Positions 1-8,900 of a DNA stretch of 14,037 nt are shown here, piece by piece. This stretch comes from Spirochaetaceae bacterium (GTDB lineage Bacteria > Spirochaetota > Spirochaetia > Treponematales > Breznakiellaceae): NCBI GenBank assembly GCA_031257075.1, contig JAIRPM010000078.1:1-14037 (forward strand), written 5' to 3'. A model generated the notes under the pieces. It saw nothing but the letters and a program-made list of their open reading frames with translations, made no database searches and had not been told where the DNA came from. Each line of letters begins with the position of its first letter. Position 1 is the stretch's first letter. Position numbers and translations under genes: made by a program.

Positions 1-247
1 TATTCCCATCTAAAAACTGGAACGTTATTATCTGTGTCCGCAGCCCGTCTCCGTTTACATTTGCAAGGACACCGTTGGGGTAGTCCTTCAAAATGCTGTT
101 AAAATCACCTACGTCTTTAAATTCCAGCAGGCTTCTCGCGGAATTTTCCGCCGGCCTCCCCGCCGGCGCGGGTTTTCCCCCGCAGCCGGTTAAAGCAAAC
201 GCCGCCGCCAGCGCGGCGGCGGCCATTGTTTTTTTTGAAAAATTCAT
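1..247 (-). CDS. Lipoprotein, N-terminal part only; possible PNPOx-like (FMN-binding split-barrel) domain
   Basis: The gene runs off the left edge, leaving 82 codons. The start is the ATG whose complement is at 245-247; a GGAGG sits about 6 nt upstream of it. Residues 1-22 form a lipoprotein signal: basic N-region (KK at 5-6), an alanine-rich hydrophobic core, and the lipobox LTGC with the lipidated cysteine at 22. A Gly/Pro/Ala-rich linker follows to about residue 40. The rest, including NGVLANVNGDG and ITFQFLDGN, resembles the first strands of pyridoxamine-phosphate-oxidase-like proteins (compare the pattern 'LATVDGD...R..FQF...G'). That resemblance comes from memory of the family and the diagnostic C-terminal part is outside the window, so the domain call is tentative. 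The membrane-anchored export signal is clear. Confidence 0.75.
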   Translation of the reverse strand, partial: MNFSKKTMAAAALAAAFALTGCGGKPAPAGRPAENSARSLLEFKDVGDFNSILKDYPNGVLANVNGDGLRTQIITFQFLDGN

Positions 248-297
248 ATTTCCTCCAAAGTGTTACTTTGTGCCGCAAAATACGGCGCATTGACCGG

Positions 298-325
298 ATT
301 ATATCGTATAGCAGCGCGGCGTGAA
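298..325 (-). promoter_or_regulatory. Putative promoter of the lipoprotein gene
   Basis: Reading the minus strand, a perfect TATAAT (complement of 298-303) is preceded after 16 nt by TTCACG (complement of 320-325), which matches 4 of 6 positions of the -35 consensus. It would give a leader of about 45 nt. That leader holds a small CAAAGT/ACTTTG hairpin (complement of 254-268) touching the GGAGG ribosome-binding site. The remainder of the 248-363 spacer shows no other feature. Confidence 0.5.
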
Positions 326-363
326 CAGGAACAGGGAATAATCCCGGCAACCGGCGGCGTTGT

Positions 364-1026
364 TTACAAAGACAGGCTGAATGCGGCCATATTGTAAACA
401 GCGTGCGCCAGTATAAGCGGAAGAAGGGCGCGGCGGCGTTCATAGACAGCGGTAAAGAAAAGGCCGGCAAGAAATGCCATAAGCAGTCCGGGGATACCTT
501 CCCATATATGAGGCAGCGTAAACAAAACAACCGGAACAAGCGAAGCGCTCCAAAGAGAAAAGCCGGCAGTCTCAAAACTGTTTATCATAAAATACCGGAA
601 AAAAGATTCTTCTACTGCCGCGCCGCACGCAAGCATTATGTAAACAACGATCTCCGCGCCGTCTTCAACAACAAAAAGGCTCTCCTCACCCTGAATTTTT
701 AGCGTTTCGGAAAAACAGGACACAGCGGCCGCTATTCCGGCGATGCCAAGCAGGGTAAAAAAAGCGTCCGCCGCCGTACGCACCGCGCTGTTCAAATGAG
801 CGCGCGGTACAGGAATTTTTTCAGCGCCGTATAAAAACATTTTTACCGCAGGATGAAAAATCAAAACAAGCAGAGGAATATAGATAGTAACAATTTCCAG
901 CAGTGTGCTGTTAAAAGAAAAATTAATAGGCGCTGTCGTGTGAGCCTCCAGCAAAAAAGTGAATTCGCCGGGGTCAGGCAAAAAAAGCAGCGCATAAAGA
1001 ACCAGGGCGGGTGCAATTTTATACAT
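364..1026 (-). CDS. CPBP-family intramembrane metalloprotease (CAAX protease / bacteriocin-processing type)
   Basis: A 220-residue polytopic membrane protein of the Abi/CPBP family (relatives of Rce1), which are membrane-embedded glutamate-type or metal-dependent proteases. All three signature motifs are visible: EExxxR at E139-E140...R144, FxxxH at F169...H173, and HxxxN at H208...N212. Hydrophobic segments lie near 3-17, 44-58, 84-104, 124-138, 160-172, 179-194 and 200-217. I chose the ATG complementary to 1024-1026. The reading frame continues upstream to a TTG (complement of 1114-1116), but that stretch is not hydrophobic and overlaps the divergent promoter region. There is no Shine-Dalgarno sequence before the ATG. 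It is divergent from selB with no operon partner visible. The substrate is unknown. Confidence 0.85.
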   Translation of the reverse strand: MYKIAPALVLYALLFLPDPGEFTFLLEAHTTAPINFSFNSTLLEIVTIYIPLLVLIFHPAVKMFLYGAEKIPVPRAHLNSAVRTAADAFFTLLGIAGIAAAVSCFSETLKIQGEESLFVVEDGAEIVVYIMLACGAAVEESFFRYFMINSFETAGFSLWSASLVPVVLFTLPHIWEGIPGLLMAFLAGLFFTAVYERRRALLPLILAHAVYNMAAFSLSL

Positions 1027-1033
1027 GGCTATT

Positions 1034-1062
1034 AGTATACCCAAAACGCGAATGTCAAACAA
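1034..1062 (-). promoter_or_regulatory. Putative promoter of the CPBP protease gene, possibly giving a leaderless mRNA
   Basis: On the minus strand, TTGTTT (complement of 1057-1062), a 17-nt spacer and TATACT (complement of 1034-1039) lie directly before the ATG at 1026. Counting about 7 nt from the -10 puts the transcription start at about 1027, next to the start codon. A TTGACA with a 16-nt spacer to ACTAAT overlaps it and is an alternative. Confidence 0.4.
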
Positions 1063-1088
1063 AACCGGTGTGCCCGTACCGGGAAATC

Positions 1089-1117
1089 TTGTTGGTTTTG
1101 TTAAAAAAAGGTACAAT
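1089..1117 (+). promoter_or_regulatory. Putative selB promoter
   Basis: TTGTTG (1089-1094), a 17-nt spacer and TACAAT (1112-1117) lie upstream of selB and divergent from the protease promoter. The -35 is weak (3 of 6). The leader would be about 57 nt. Nothing else is recognisable between 1027 and 1180. Confidence 0.4.
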
Positions 1118-1180
1118 TCTAATCGGTGTTGTATATTTGTTCATTTCATTGCGCAAATACAGGGTAAGAAGCGGGGGTTT

Positions 1181-3172
1181 ATGGAATATCCTTTTATAGT
1201 AGGGACCGCCGGGCATATTGACCATGGCAAAACCGCGCTGGTTAAGGCGCTGACCGGCGTAGACTGCGACCGTCTTGGCGAAGAAAAGCGCAGGGGTATA
1301 ACCATCGAACTAGGGTTTGCCCCGCTGCATTTACCGGACGGCAAAACTGTGAGCATCGTTGATGTGCCAGGCCATGAGCGTTTTATACGGCAGATGGCGG
1401 CGGGCGCATCCGGCATGGACGCGGCCATACTTGTTATAGCGGCAACGGAAGGCGTTATGCCCCAGACCCGTGAACATCTCGACATTCTAAATCTCCTCGG
1501 TGTCCGGTGCGGGCTGGCCGCCCTTACCAAAAAAGATTTGGCGGACAGCGAAACCCTTGAACTCGCAATGGCGGAAGCCCGCGACCTTATGCGCGGAACC
1601 TGCCTCAATGACGCGGCGGTTATACCGGTTTCAACAGTAACGGGCGAAGGGCTTTCGGATATTGTTACAGAAATCAGCAAAATTCTTGACACTGTCCCGC
1701 CGCGCAAAGGTACCGGCGCTTTTTTCCTTCCGGTTGACCGTGTTTTTAGCAAAAAAGGGTTCGGCAGCGTGGTAACAGGAACGGCTTATCAGGGGCGCAT
1801 CGCCGAAGGGGATGAAGTGACTATACTCCCCGCAGGCATTGCGGGACGAGTGCGTTCTATTCAGACCCATGGGAACAAAGTGCTTTCTGTGGAGGCTGGG
1901 CAGCGGACAGCAATCAATCTTTCTACCATTCCGGCGGAATCGCTGGAACGCGGAAATGCCGTCTGCTCGAAGGACGCATTTGCCGCTACGGATTGCCTGA
2001 GCGCTCATCTTGAAATACTGCCGGCCGCGCGTGAAGGCATAATGCATTGGCAGCGGGTACGGCTTCATGCGGGCACGGCGGATGTTGCCGGCAGAATATC
2101 GCTTCTCAGGCTAAATCCAGAGGAACGGAACAAAGGCTATCTTCCGGGGACAAGCGGCCCCGTTCAAATTTTGACCGACTCGAAAATACCGGCCGCCGCC
2201 GGGCAGCGTTTTGTAATACGGCTCTACAGCCCGCTGGTAACGGTAGGAGGCGGGCGGATACTGTTACCCAATGCGGGCATTGCGCGCGGCAAAGCCGACC
2301 GCGCCGCAAAAGCGGCTCTTATTGAAGAACTCGCGTCAAATTTCACCCCGCTCAATTTTCTTGCGGCGCTTATCCGCGACCAGGGCATTCTTTCCGCGCA
2401 GGGTTTGTTCGAATTTTCGCAGATGGACAAAACGGGCTTTGCCGGAATACTGGATGAACTCACCGGCAATCTGGAAAAATACGGCCTGCTGGAATTCGGG
2501 AAATCACGGAATTTTATTACAAATGAAATGTTTGACACCATCGCGCAGGCGGCGCGGAAGACGCTCAAACGTTTTCATTCCCAATATCCCGAACTGATTG
2601 GGCTGGAGGGGCCGAAACTGTATGCGTCACTGGACAATGTTCGCGGCGCGGCAGGCCGTATTTCCAGCCTTGATTTCAAAGACCTTGCAAACCTTTTGGT
2701 AACGCGAAATATTATCGTTCCGGCCGCCGCGCAGGGGAAAACCTGTTATCGTTCCGCGGATTTTCAGCAATCCGCCGACAGCAAACTTACCGCCCTGGCC
2801 GAACGCGTTAAAGCCGAGACGGCAGCGGCCGGTTTTAACCTTTTGAAACTGTCAGAACTCGAAGAAAAATTAAATGCCAATTTAGCCGGCTTAAAACGAG
2901 CGGCGGCCTATTTGCGGGAACGGGATGAACTATGGCTTATAGAAGGCGTTTTCCTCTTTTCCCGCGAAACAAAGGACAAACTGCTTGCTCTGCTTTCTAC
3001 GATGGCGGACGGGATAACGGTTGCCGGACTGCGCGATGCCGCGGGCGTGAATCGCAAACTGGCCCTTTCTATGCTTGATTTTTTGGATTCGCAGGGGCTG
3101 ACACAGCGGCAAGGGGACAAACGGGCACTGATAAAAAACAATCCGCCTTCACCGGCCGCTTCAATCGCGTGA
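1181..3172 (+). CDS. selB: Selenocysteine-specific translation elongation factor SelB
   Basis: SelB brings selenocysteinyl-tRNA to in-frame UGA codons marked by a SECIS hairpin. The 663-residue product starts at ATG 1181, preceded by a purine-rich GGGGG stretch; the frame is open further upstream to 1025, but the GTPase homology begins at residue 5. GTPase motifs are complete: GHIDHGKT (11-18), RGITIEL (39-45), DVPGH (61-65) and TKKD (116-119), the last being the SelB form of NKxD. Beta-barrel domains 2 and 3 follow (roughly 175-345). About 300 residues of tandem winged helices complete the protein, ending in a segment with VNRKLALSMLDFLD and a TQRQGD turn, typical of the SelB module that reads the SECIS. 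Length is close to known bacterial SelBs (about 610-640). The gene stands alone; selA, selD and selC are not in this window. Confidence 0.95.
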   Translation: MEYPFIVGTAGHIDHGKTALVKALTGVDCDRLGEEKRRGITIELGFAPLHLPDGKTVSIVDVPGHERFIRQMAAGASGMDAAILVIAATEGVMPQTREHLDILNLLGVRCGLAALTKKDLADSETLELAMAEARDLMRGTCLNDAAVIPVSTVTGEGLSDIVTEISKILDTVPPRKGTGAFFLPVDRVFSKKGFGSVVTGTAYQGRIAEGDEVTILPAGIAGRVRSIQTHGNKVLSVEAGQRTAINLSTIPAESLERGNAVCSKDAFAATDCLSAHLEILPAAREGIMHWQRVRLHAGTADVAGRISLLRLNPEERNKGYLPGTSGPVQILTDSKIPAAAGQRFVIRLYSPLVTVGGGRILLPNAGIARGKADRAAKAALIEELASNFTPLNFLAALIRDQGILSAQGLFEFSQMDKTGFAGILDELTGNLEKYGLLEFGKSRNFITNEMFDTIAQAARKTLKRFHSQYPELIGLEGPKLYASLDNVRGAAGRISSLDFKDLANLLVTRNIIVPAAAQGKTCYRSADFQQSADSKLTALAERVKAETAAAGFNLLKLSELEEKLNANLAGLKRAAAYLRERDELWLIEGVFLFSRETKDKLLALLSTMADGITVAGLRDAAGVNRKLALSMLDFLDSQGLTQRQGDKRALIKNNPPSPAASIA

Positions 3173-3264
3173 TTTGCGGTATTTTCCTCAATCAGCGAAA
3201 ATCCGCGCCGCTCTGACGGGGCATTCAGCAGGTCTTTTTTTAATACGCCGCACAAAGACGGATA

Positions 3265-3293
3265 TTTACGTTTTCTTGAAAACAAAGTATACT
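3265..3293 (+). promoter_or_regulatory. Putative promoter of the kinase / outer-membrane operon
   Basis: TTTACG (3265-3270), a 17-nt spacer and TATACT (3288-3293) lie in the 147-nt gap between selB and kinase 1. The -35 matches 4 of 6 and the -10 matches 5 of 6. Transcription would start near 3300, just before a GGGAG at 3301-3305. A T7 run at 3234-3240 is present earlier in the gap, but I could not find a convincing stem before it, so no selB terminator is called. Confidence 0.5.
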
Positions 3294-3319
3294 GAAGACT
3301 GGGAGATGTACGCAAAAGC

Positions 3320-5983
3320 ATGGAGAAAAAAAGAGGCGGCACGGTTGGTCAAAAAATTGCCGCGGGATTTCTTTTAGGAACGATAGTAACGCTTATTATC
3401 GGTATTATTGGACTTGTGAGCGTTCAGACGCTCAATAAATCGCTTAACGCGATGGGAAAAATTCACCAGCCCCGTTCTTCAGCATTGGAAGACCTCAACA
3501 GCCTCCGGCTTCGCGCCCAACTTACCATCATTCAGGCGCTTTATTCGCAGGACAAGATAGACTATATTGACCGTTTAGAAAACGTCCGGCAGCAACGGGT
3601 TAGAATTTTCGCTAATATCGACAAAACATGGGAAGCGATGGGAGAAATCCCCTTTACTACCACCGAAGGTATTGCCCTGTTTGAAATACTGCAAAACGAG
3701 TACGGGTTCTGGCGTATAGCGCATACAATGCTCGACCAGTATATCGCCATGCTCATAGACGCAAAACCGGGCAGGCCGCTGGATGAGACATACACCGAAT
3801 TTGCCGCCCTGCAAGACCGTACCGAACCGGTTTCAAATGCGTTTAACGATGCCCTTGAAAACCTGCGCCGGCGCAACCTTGAACGCATAGAAGAAGTTAT
3901 CGGGGAAAATTCCCGCCTGAGCGCGGACACCCAACTGCAAATGCTATGCTTTATCTTTGCGGGTATAAGTATAGCCATACTCCTTTCTATTGTGGTAACG
4001 AATCTGATAACTGTGCCGGTGCGTAAAGCGCTGGATATTCTAACGGCACTATCAACCGGCATCCACATCAAAGAAATAAAAGTAGAAGGCAATGATGAAA
4101 TAGCGCAAATGATACGCCTGCTTCAAAACGAAATTTCCGCAAAAATAAAAGCGGAAGATTCTTCGCGTTCCAAAGTAGAATTCCTTGCGATAGCAAGCCA
4201 CGAAATGCGCACCCCCCTGAACGCGATACTAGGCTTTACCGAAGTACAGTTACAAAATTATCTTTCAAACAGGCTTGTCTTGAGCGATGAGACAGTCAGC
4301 GCGCTGAAAAAAATTAAAGAATCCGGCAAAAATTTACTGTCAATAGTAAACGGTATACTTGATATATCCAAAATCGATATGGGCAACCTTGAACTCAATC
4401 TCTGTAATTATGACCTCGCTTCTATGCTCAATGATTTGATACAGACTTACCGTGATGCCGGCAAAGAACGCGGCATAGAATTTACTGTCGAAATCAGCGA
4501 TAACATTCCTGCCGTGCTTTACGGCGATTCAGTGCGTATAAAACAAATTCTTGACAACATTCTTTCCAACGCGTTCAAATTTACCGAAAAAGGCTTTGTC
4601 AAACTTGAACTGGCAATGTTCAAACTAGGTAACGGCGCGTTCATAACATTTGACATTTTCGACAGCGGCATAGGCATAAAAGAAAGCGATATAAACAATA
4701 TTTTCAGGGATTTCAGGCAGATAGACAGCGGCATCCAGCGCAAAGCCGAAGGCATAGGGCTGGGGCTTGCCGTATCAAAACGCCTCGCGACACTAATGGG
4801 CGGGACTATTACATGCGAAAGCGGTTTTGGCAAAGGCTCAAAGTTTAGTTTTCAAGTGCCGCAGAGATTTGGCAATGGCGGCAACATCAGCGCGGAAACG
4901 CTTGCCCGGCTGCGTTCGCTCCGGCCTGTTTCTTGTGACGACATTGAATACCGGCAGGAAACAGGCAGCCGGCGGGGACGGGTGCTTGTAGTTGATGATA
5001 TCGAAACCAATATTGATGTTGTCAAAGGCATGATATCTTTGTACAACATGGATGTTGACGGCGTGCTTTCCGGCGCGGATGCCGTAAAAGCGATAGAAAA
5101 ACAAGAACCGCGCTACGATGTTATTTTCATGGACCACATGATGCCGGAAATGAACGGCATTGAAGCTACCGCGCTTATCCGCAAACTTGATACAAACTAC
5201 GCGCGCACTATTCCGATTATCGCGCTTACTGCAAACACTATGGCGGAAAGCGAAAAAATGTTTATTGAAGCCGGCCTTAACGCCTATCTTGCCAAACCGC
5301 TCGACATTGAACGGCTGGACAAAGAAATGGAAAAACTTGGCCGCTACCGCACAGCGCCGATTCAACTTGATTTATACGAAGAAGATACTATATTCAGCAA
5401 TTTAAATATTAACGGAATGGATTTTGCTGATGGCATCAAACGTTTTGGCAGTATTGATATGTATAAAAATATTTTACAATCATTCACGCAAAACACCCCC
5501 AACATCGTTGAAAAAATCAAAGCGATAATGGCCTCAGGAATAAACCCGGCGGCCGGCGGAGGAAGCGACTACTCTATTCTGGTGCATGGCATAAAAGGTT
5601 CGGCGCGCGCCATAGGCGGGGAACTTGTCGGGAATATGGCCGAAGAACTTGAAAAAGCGGCTAAATCAGGCAATAAAGACCTCGTTCTGGAAAAAAACAC
5701 AGCCTTTATCACGGAAATCGAGAATCTTGTCGCGCGCCTGCGTGAAGCCGTATCTCAGACAGAAACTGTACACAAAGAACAGCGCGAGAAACCCGATATC
5801 ACCCTCTTAAAACGTTTGGCGGATGCCTGCGACAATTATGATGTTGTCGCTATCGATTCAACAATACAAGAACTGGAAAAATATGAGTATGCGGAAGGCG
5901 GCAGCATCGTTGAGTTTATCCGCGAACAAGTTGATAATTATGAGTTCGCCGCTATATCAGAAAAGATACATACTTGTACATGA
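3320..5983 (+). CDS. Hybrid histidine kinase 1 (4-helix-bundle-type sensor, HisKA, HATPase, receiver, HPt)
   Basis: An 887-residue membrane hybrid sensor kinase. TM1 spans about 14-36 and TM2 about 209-231. The roughly 170 residues between them are helical and charged, like 4-helix-bundle chemoreceptor sensors. A HAMP-like linker (about 230-282) leads to the HisKA helix with phospho-accepting H294 in SHEMRTPLN. The HATPase has N-box ILDNILSNAFKF, G1 DSGIGI and G2 GIGLGLA. The receiver (about 553-670) has the VVDD acidic pocket, phospho-accepting D605 in MDHMMPEMNG, an ALTANT strand and AKPLD lysine. An HPt domain carries H756 in HGIKGSAR. Thus the relay His-Asp-His is complete but the final response regulator is missing here. 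A further module occupies 825-884 and is shared with kinase 2. The ATG has only a distant GGGAG (14 nt), so the exact start is slightly uncertain. The gene overlaps the next one by ATGA. Confidence 0.92.
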   Translation: MEKKRGGTVGQKIAAGFLLGTIVTLIIGIIGLVSVQTLNKSLNAMGKIHQPRSSALEDLNSLRLRAQLTIIQALYSQDKIDYIDRLENVRQQRVRIFANIDKTWEAMGEIPFTTTEGIALFEILQNEYGFWRIAHTMLDQYIAMLIDAKPGRPLDETYTEFAALQDRTEPVSNAFNDALENLRRRNLERIEEVIGENSRLSADTQLQMLCFIFAGISIAILLSIVVTNLITVPVRKALDILTALSTGIHIKEIKVEGNDEIAQMIRLLQNEISAKIKAEDSSRSKVEFLAIASHEMRTPLNAILGFTEVQLQNYLSNRLVLSDETVSALKKIKESGKNLLSIVNGILDISKIDMGNLELNLCNYDLASMLNDLIQTYRDAGKERGIEFTVEISDNIPAVLYGDSVRIKQILDNILSNAFKFTEKGFVKLELAMFKLGNGAFITFDIFDSGIGIKESDINNIFRDFRQIDSGIQRKAEGIGLGLAVSKRLATLMGGTITCESGFGKGSKFSFQVPQRFGNGGNISAETLARLRSLRPVSCDDIEYRQETGSRRGRVLVVDDIETNIDVVKGMISLYNMDVDGVLSGADAVKAIEKQEPRYDVIFMDHMMPEMNGIEATALIRKLDTNYARTIPIIALTANTMAESEKMFIEAGLNAYLAKPLDIERLDKEMEKLGRYRTAPIQLDLYEEDTIFSNLNINGMDFADGIKRFGSIDMYKNILQSFTQNTPNIVEKIKAIMASGINPAAGGGSDYSILVHGIKGSARAIGGELVGNMAEELEKAAKSGNKDLVLEKNTAFITEIENLVARLREAVSQTETVHKEQREKPDITLLKRLADACDNYDVVAIDSTIQELEKYEYAEGGSIVEFIREQVDNYEFAAISEKIHTCT

Positions 5984-8900
5984 AATCCAAACACAAAAAA
6001 CCAGGGCATTTAAAAATATTTCTGCGAAATATCCTCATCATTTGCGCGGCGGCGGTTTGTTATACCCTTCTGAATGTAGATGTATTTTTTAAGCCGGCGC
6101 CGCGTTTCAGCGTAAACTGGCAGATGCCGGCCGCTGTTTGTCCCGCCGGCGGAGGAATTTACGCGCTGGATAAAGCCGGAACCAATATTGTACATGTTAT
6201 GCGGAACGGCATCATAAAAAAACAAATAAAAATTATTAACAGCGAATCGTTCTCTCAGGCAAAAGAAATTGCCGCTGACGGCAACGGGAATGCCTATGTG
6301 TACATTCAAAAATTGTATCCGGATTCACAGTTGACTCAAAGCGACAGCATCGTAAAAATAAATTTACAGAGCAAAAAAACTGAACAAATTTATTCCGAAG
6401 AATATGCTCCAGCGGCATCAAACCAGCCGCGCGCTTATGCGCAGTATAACAGCCTTTATTACAAAGACGGCCTGCTTAAATTTTCAAAAACTGAAAAAGA
6501 ATGGACGCGCCTATTTGTGTATAATACGCATACGGGCGAATTAAAACATGACCGTTATATTTTAGAACCTAACGTCCCCTTTTATACACAAAAAGTATAT
6601 GTCAAAGATTTACAGAATTTTTACTATTTAGCCCGGTCAGGAAACGTATATCAAGTTGAAAACGCGGGAATGAATGTGGCCTCACCATTGCTTATAACTT
6701 CTTTTTCATGGCTCAATCAAAATGATTTTTTTCTGCTTGCCGCCGGACTAGACGATAAAGACGCGCCATCTGCCGGTATAACCGGCGGCATTCCATGGCT
6801 CAAAGAAAACGGGAACACGGCAGTTTTTCCGCGTGAGATGCGCTATTCCACGCCGGAAATTATCCGCATGATTACCGCTTATATAACACTGATATCAGCA
6901 ATAGCGCTTTTTATTGTTTATTTGTACTATTATATTTATTATATTAAACACCGTTACATTTCCCTTTATATTTATCAGTTAGTTTTGATTATTCCTTTAT
7001 CCGCCGTGATTTTTCTGCTGCTCTATAATATTATATACAAGCCTTTCGAAGCACGAGAAAAGACACGCCTTGTCAATGAATTATTATCGTATGGAGTACA
7101 TGCGCAAGCCTGCGTCAATGTGGCTGAAATCGAATTAATAAACGATGTACACGATTATGAAACACATGCTTACAGCCAAATATACGCCGGGCTTCGGCGC
7201 GCCGTTATGGATAATACCGGCGACTGGAATAAAAACCGCAGGGCCGGCGTATACAAACTGGTAGAATCCGGGCACTGGGGGCGCTACCAGCGCGATGAAA
7301 CGCGCGCCATGCTCTATTGCATAGCCCTTTCCAACGGCGCCGAAGGGCTTTTCATGCTTGCCGGAACAATTAACAGCACGGACTACGCGGCGCTCGCCGC
7401 GGGCAAACCGGTTACCGGCATACGTGAGGATTCCGGCGGCAGTATGGCATACGCGCTTTTCCCGCTTTTTAACAGTACAGGCGGCCTGACTTCAGTTTTT
7501 GAAACAGCCGCCGACATGCGCGGCATAAAGGCGGCGGCGGCGCGGGAAAAGCGCGTCATTTTTGAATCAATGAGCGTAGCGGTATTAAGCATCGCGCTGC
7601 TTATGATGCTTACGCTTTCTAACATTACTATCAGCATACAAAAACTTGTCTCGGTAATGAAAACAATTCAAAACGGCAACTATAAAGCTCGCGCGCGGTA
7701 TGCGGGCAATAATGAATTGGGCGAACTTTTTCACAACTTTAATTTTATTGCAGCAGCGCTTGAAAGACATGTCAACGCCGAATCCAGCCGCGCCGCTGAA
7801 CATTCATTTTTTGCGATGTTAAGCCATGAAATACGCACCCCTCTTAACGCGGTGTTAGGCCTTGCCAATATTGAATTGCAAAATCAATCGCTGCCGGAAG
7901 AAACAAAAAACAATATATACAAAATTTATTCATCCAGCCGTACTCTTCTCAATCTGACAAATGATGTTCTTGACACCTCGAAAATGGAAGCCGGTAAATT
8001 TGAAATTATTGAAAGCGAATATAACGTTTCCGAAATGATAAGCCAAGCTGTCGAAGTCAATAAAGTACGCATAAAAAACAAGCCTGTTGAATTTAAAGTA
8101 GAAATAGACCCGGCGCTTCCCGCTGAGCTTTACGGCGATGACACGCGCATCTTGCAGATATTGAATAATTTATTATCGAACGCGATAAAATATACCCAAA
8201 AAGGCAGCATCCTCTTTTCTGTATTTTGGCAAAACAAAAAAATTAAATTAAAAGAACTTCTTGGAATAGAAACTGATTCAAAAATCGAATTAAACAGCGA
8301 AGGCATGCTTATTCTAACCGTAAAAGATACCGGTACAGGCATAAAACCTGAAGACCATGATAAAATATTTGAAAAATATATACAAACTGATCTGCAAAAA
8401 AATCAGCACATTGAAGGCACTGGCCTCGGCCTTGCAATAACGCGCCAACTGGTCGAACTTATGCGCGGTACGATTACGCTGGAGAGCGTTTATGGACAGG
8501 GCAGTTCATTTCAGGCGGTAATACCGCAGCGCATCTGCGGCAGTGAAAAAATCGGAACAGAAACCGCGCTTCGCATTTCCAGTTTTAAGTATACCCCCAA
8601 TACGCAAAAACACCTCCAAACAAAACTTATGCCTTACGCCCGCGTCCTCGTTGTAGATGATGTTGAAACAAACCTTGATGTTGCGCGCGGGCTTTTGGAA
8701 CAGTACAACATAAACGTAGACTGCGTAAACAACGGACATGAAGCGATAGAACTTGTAAAAAAATCAGACTCAGGAAGCATCCCAAAATATGACGCCGTTT
8801 TTATTGACCACCTTATGGACGGCATTGACGGCATAGAAACAATGCGCGCCATACGGGCAGCGTTAAATTCTGTATACGGGCGCGCCCTTCCTATTATTAT

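Noticed and set aside
117..575. Long minus-strand frame crossing the lipoprotein and protease genes
   Set aside because: It overlaps two well-supported genes in another frame, is Arg-rich and has no recognisable domain.
3190..3197. AATCAGCG in the selB/kinase gap as a third copy of the palindromic repeat
   Set aside because: Only 8 bases match and there is no complementary left arm or loop.
3173..3319. tRNA-Sec or intrinsic terminator after selB
   Set aside because: No cloverleaf arms or TTC motif could be drawn, and the T7 run at 3234-3240 has no clear stem before it.
2908..3342. Antisense frame over the selB end and the following gap
   Set aside because: Low-complexity Ser/Arg composition, no family match and mostly opposite a clear gene.
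4838..5365. Antisense frame of 175 codons inside kinase 1
   Set aside because: It is the complement of the receiver-coding region; kinase motifs on the plus strand are unambiguous.
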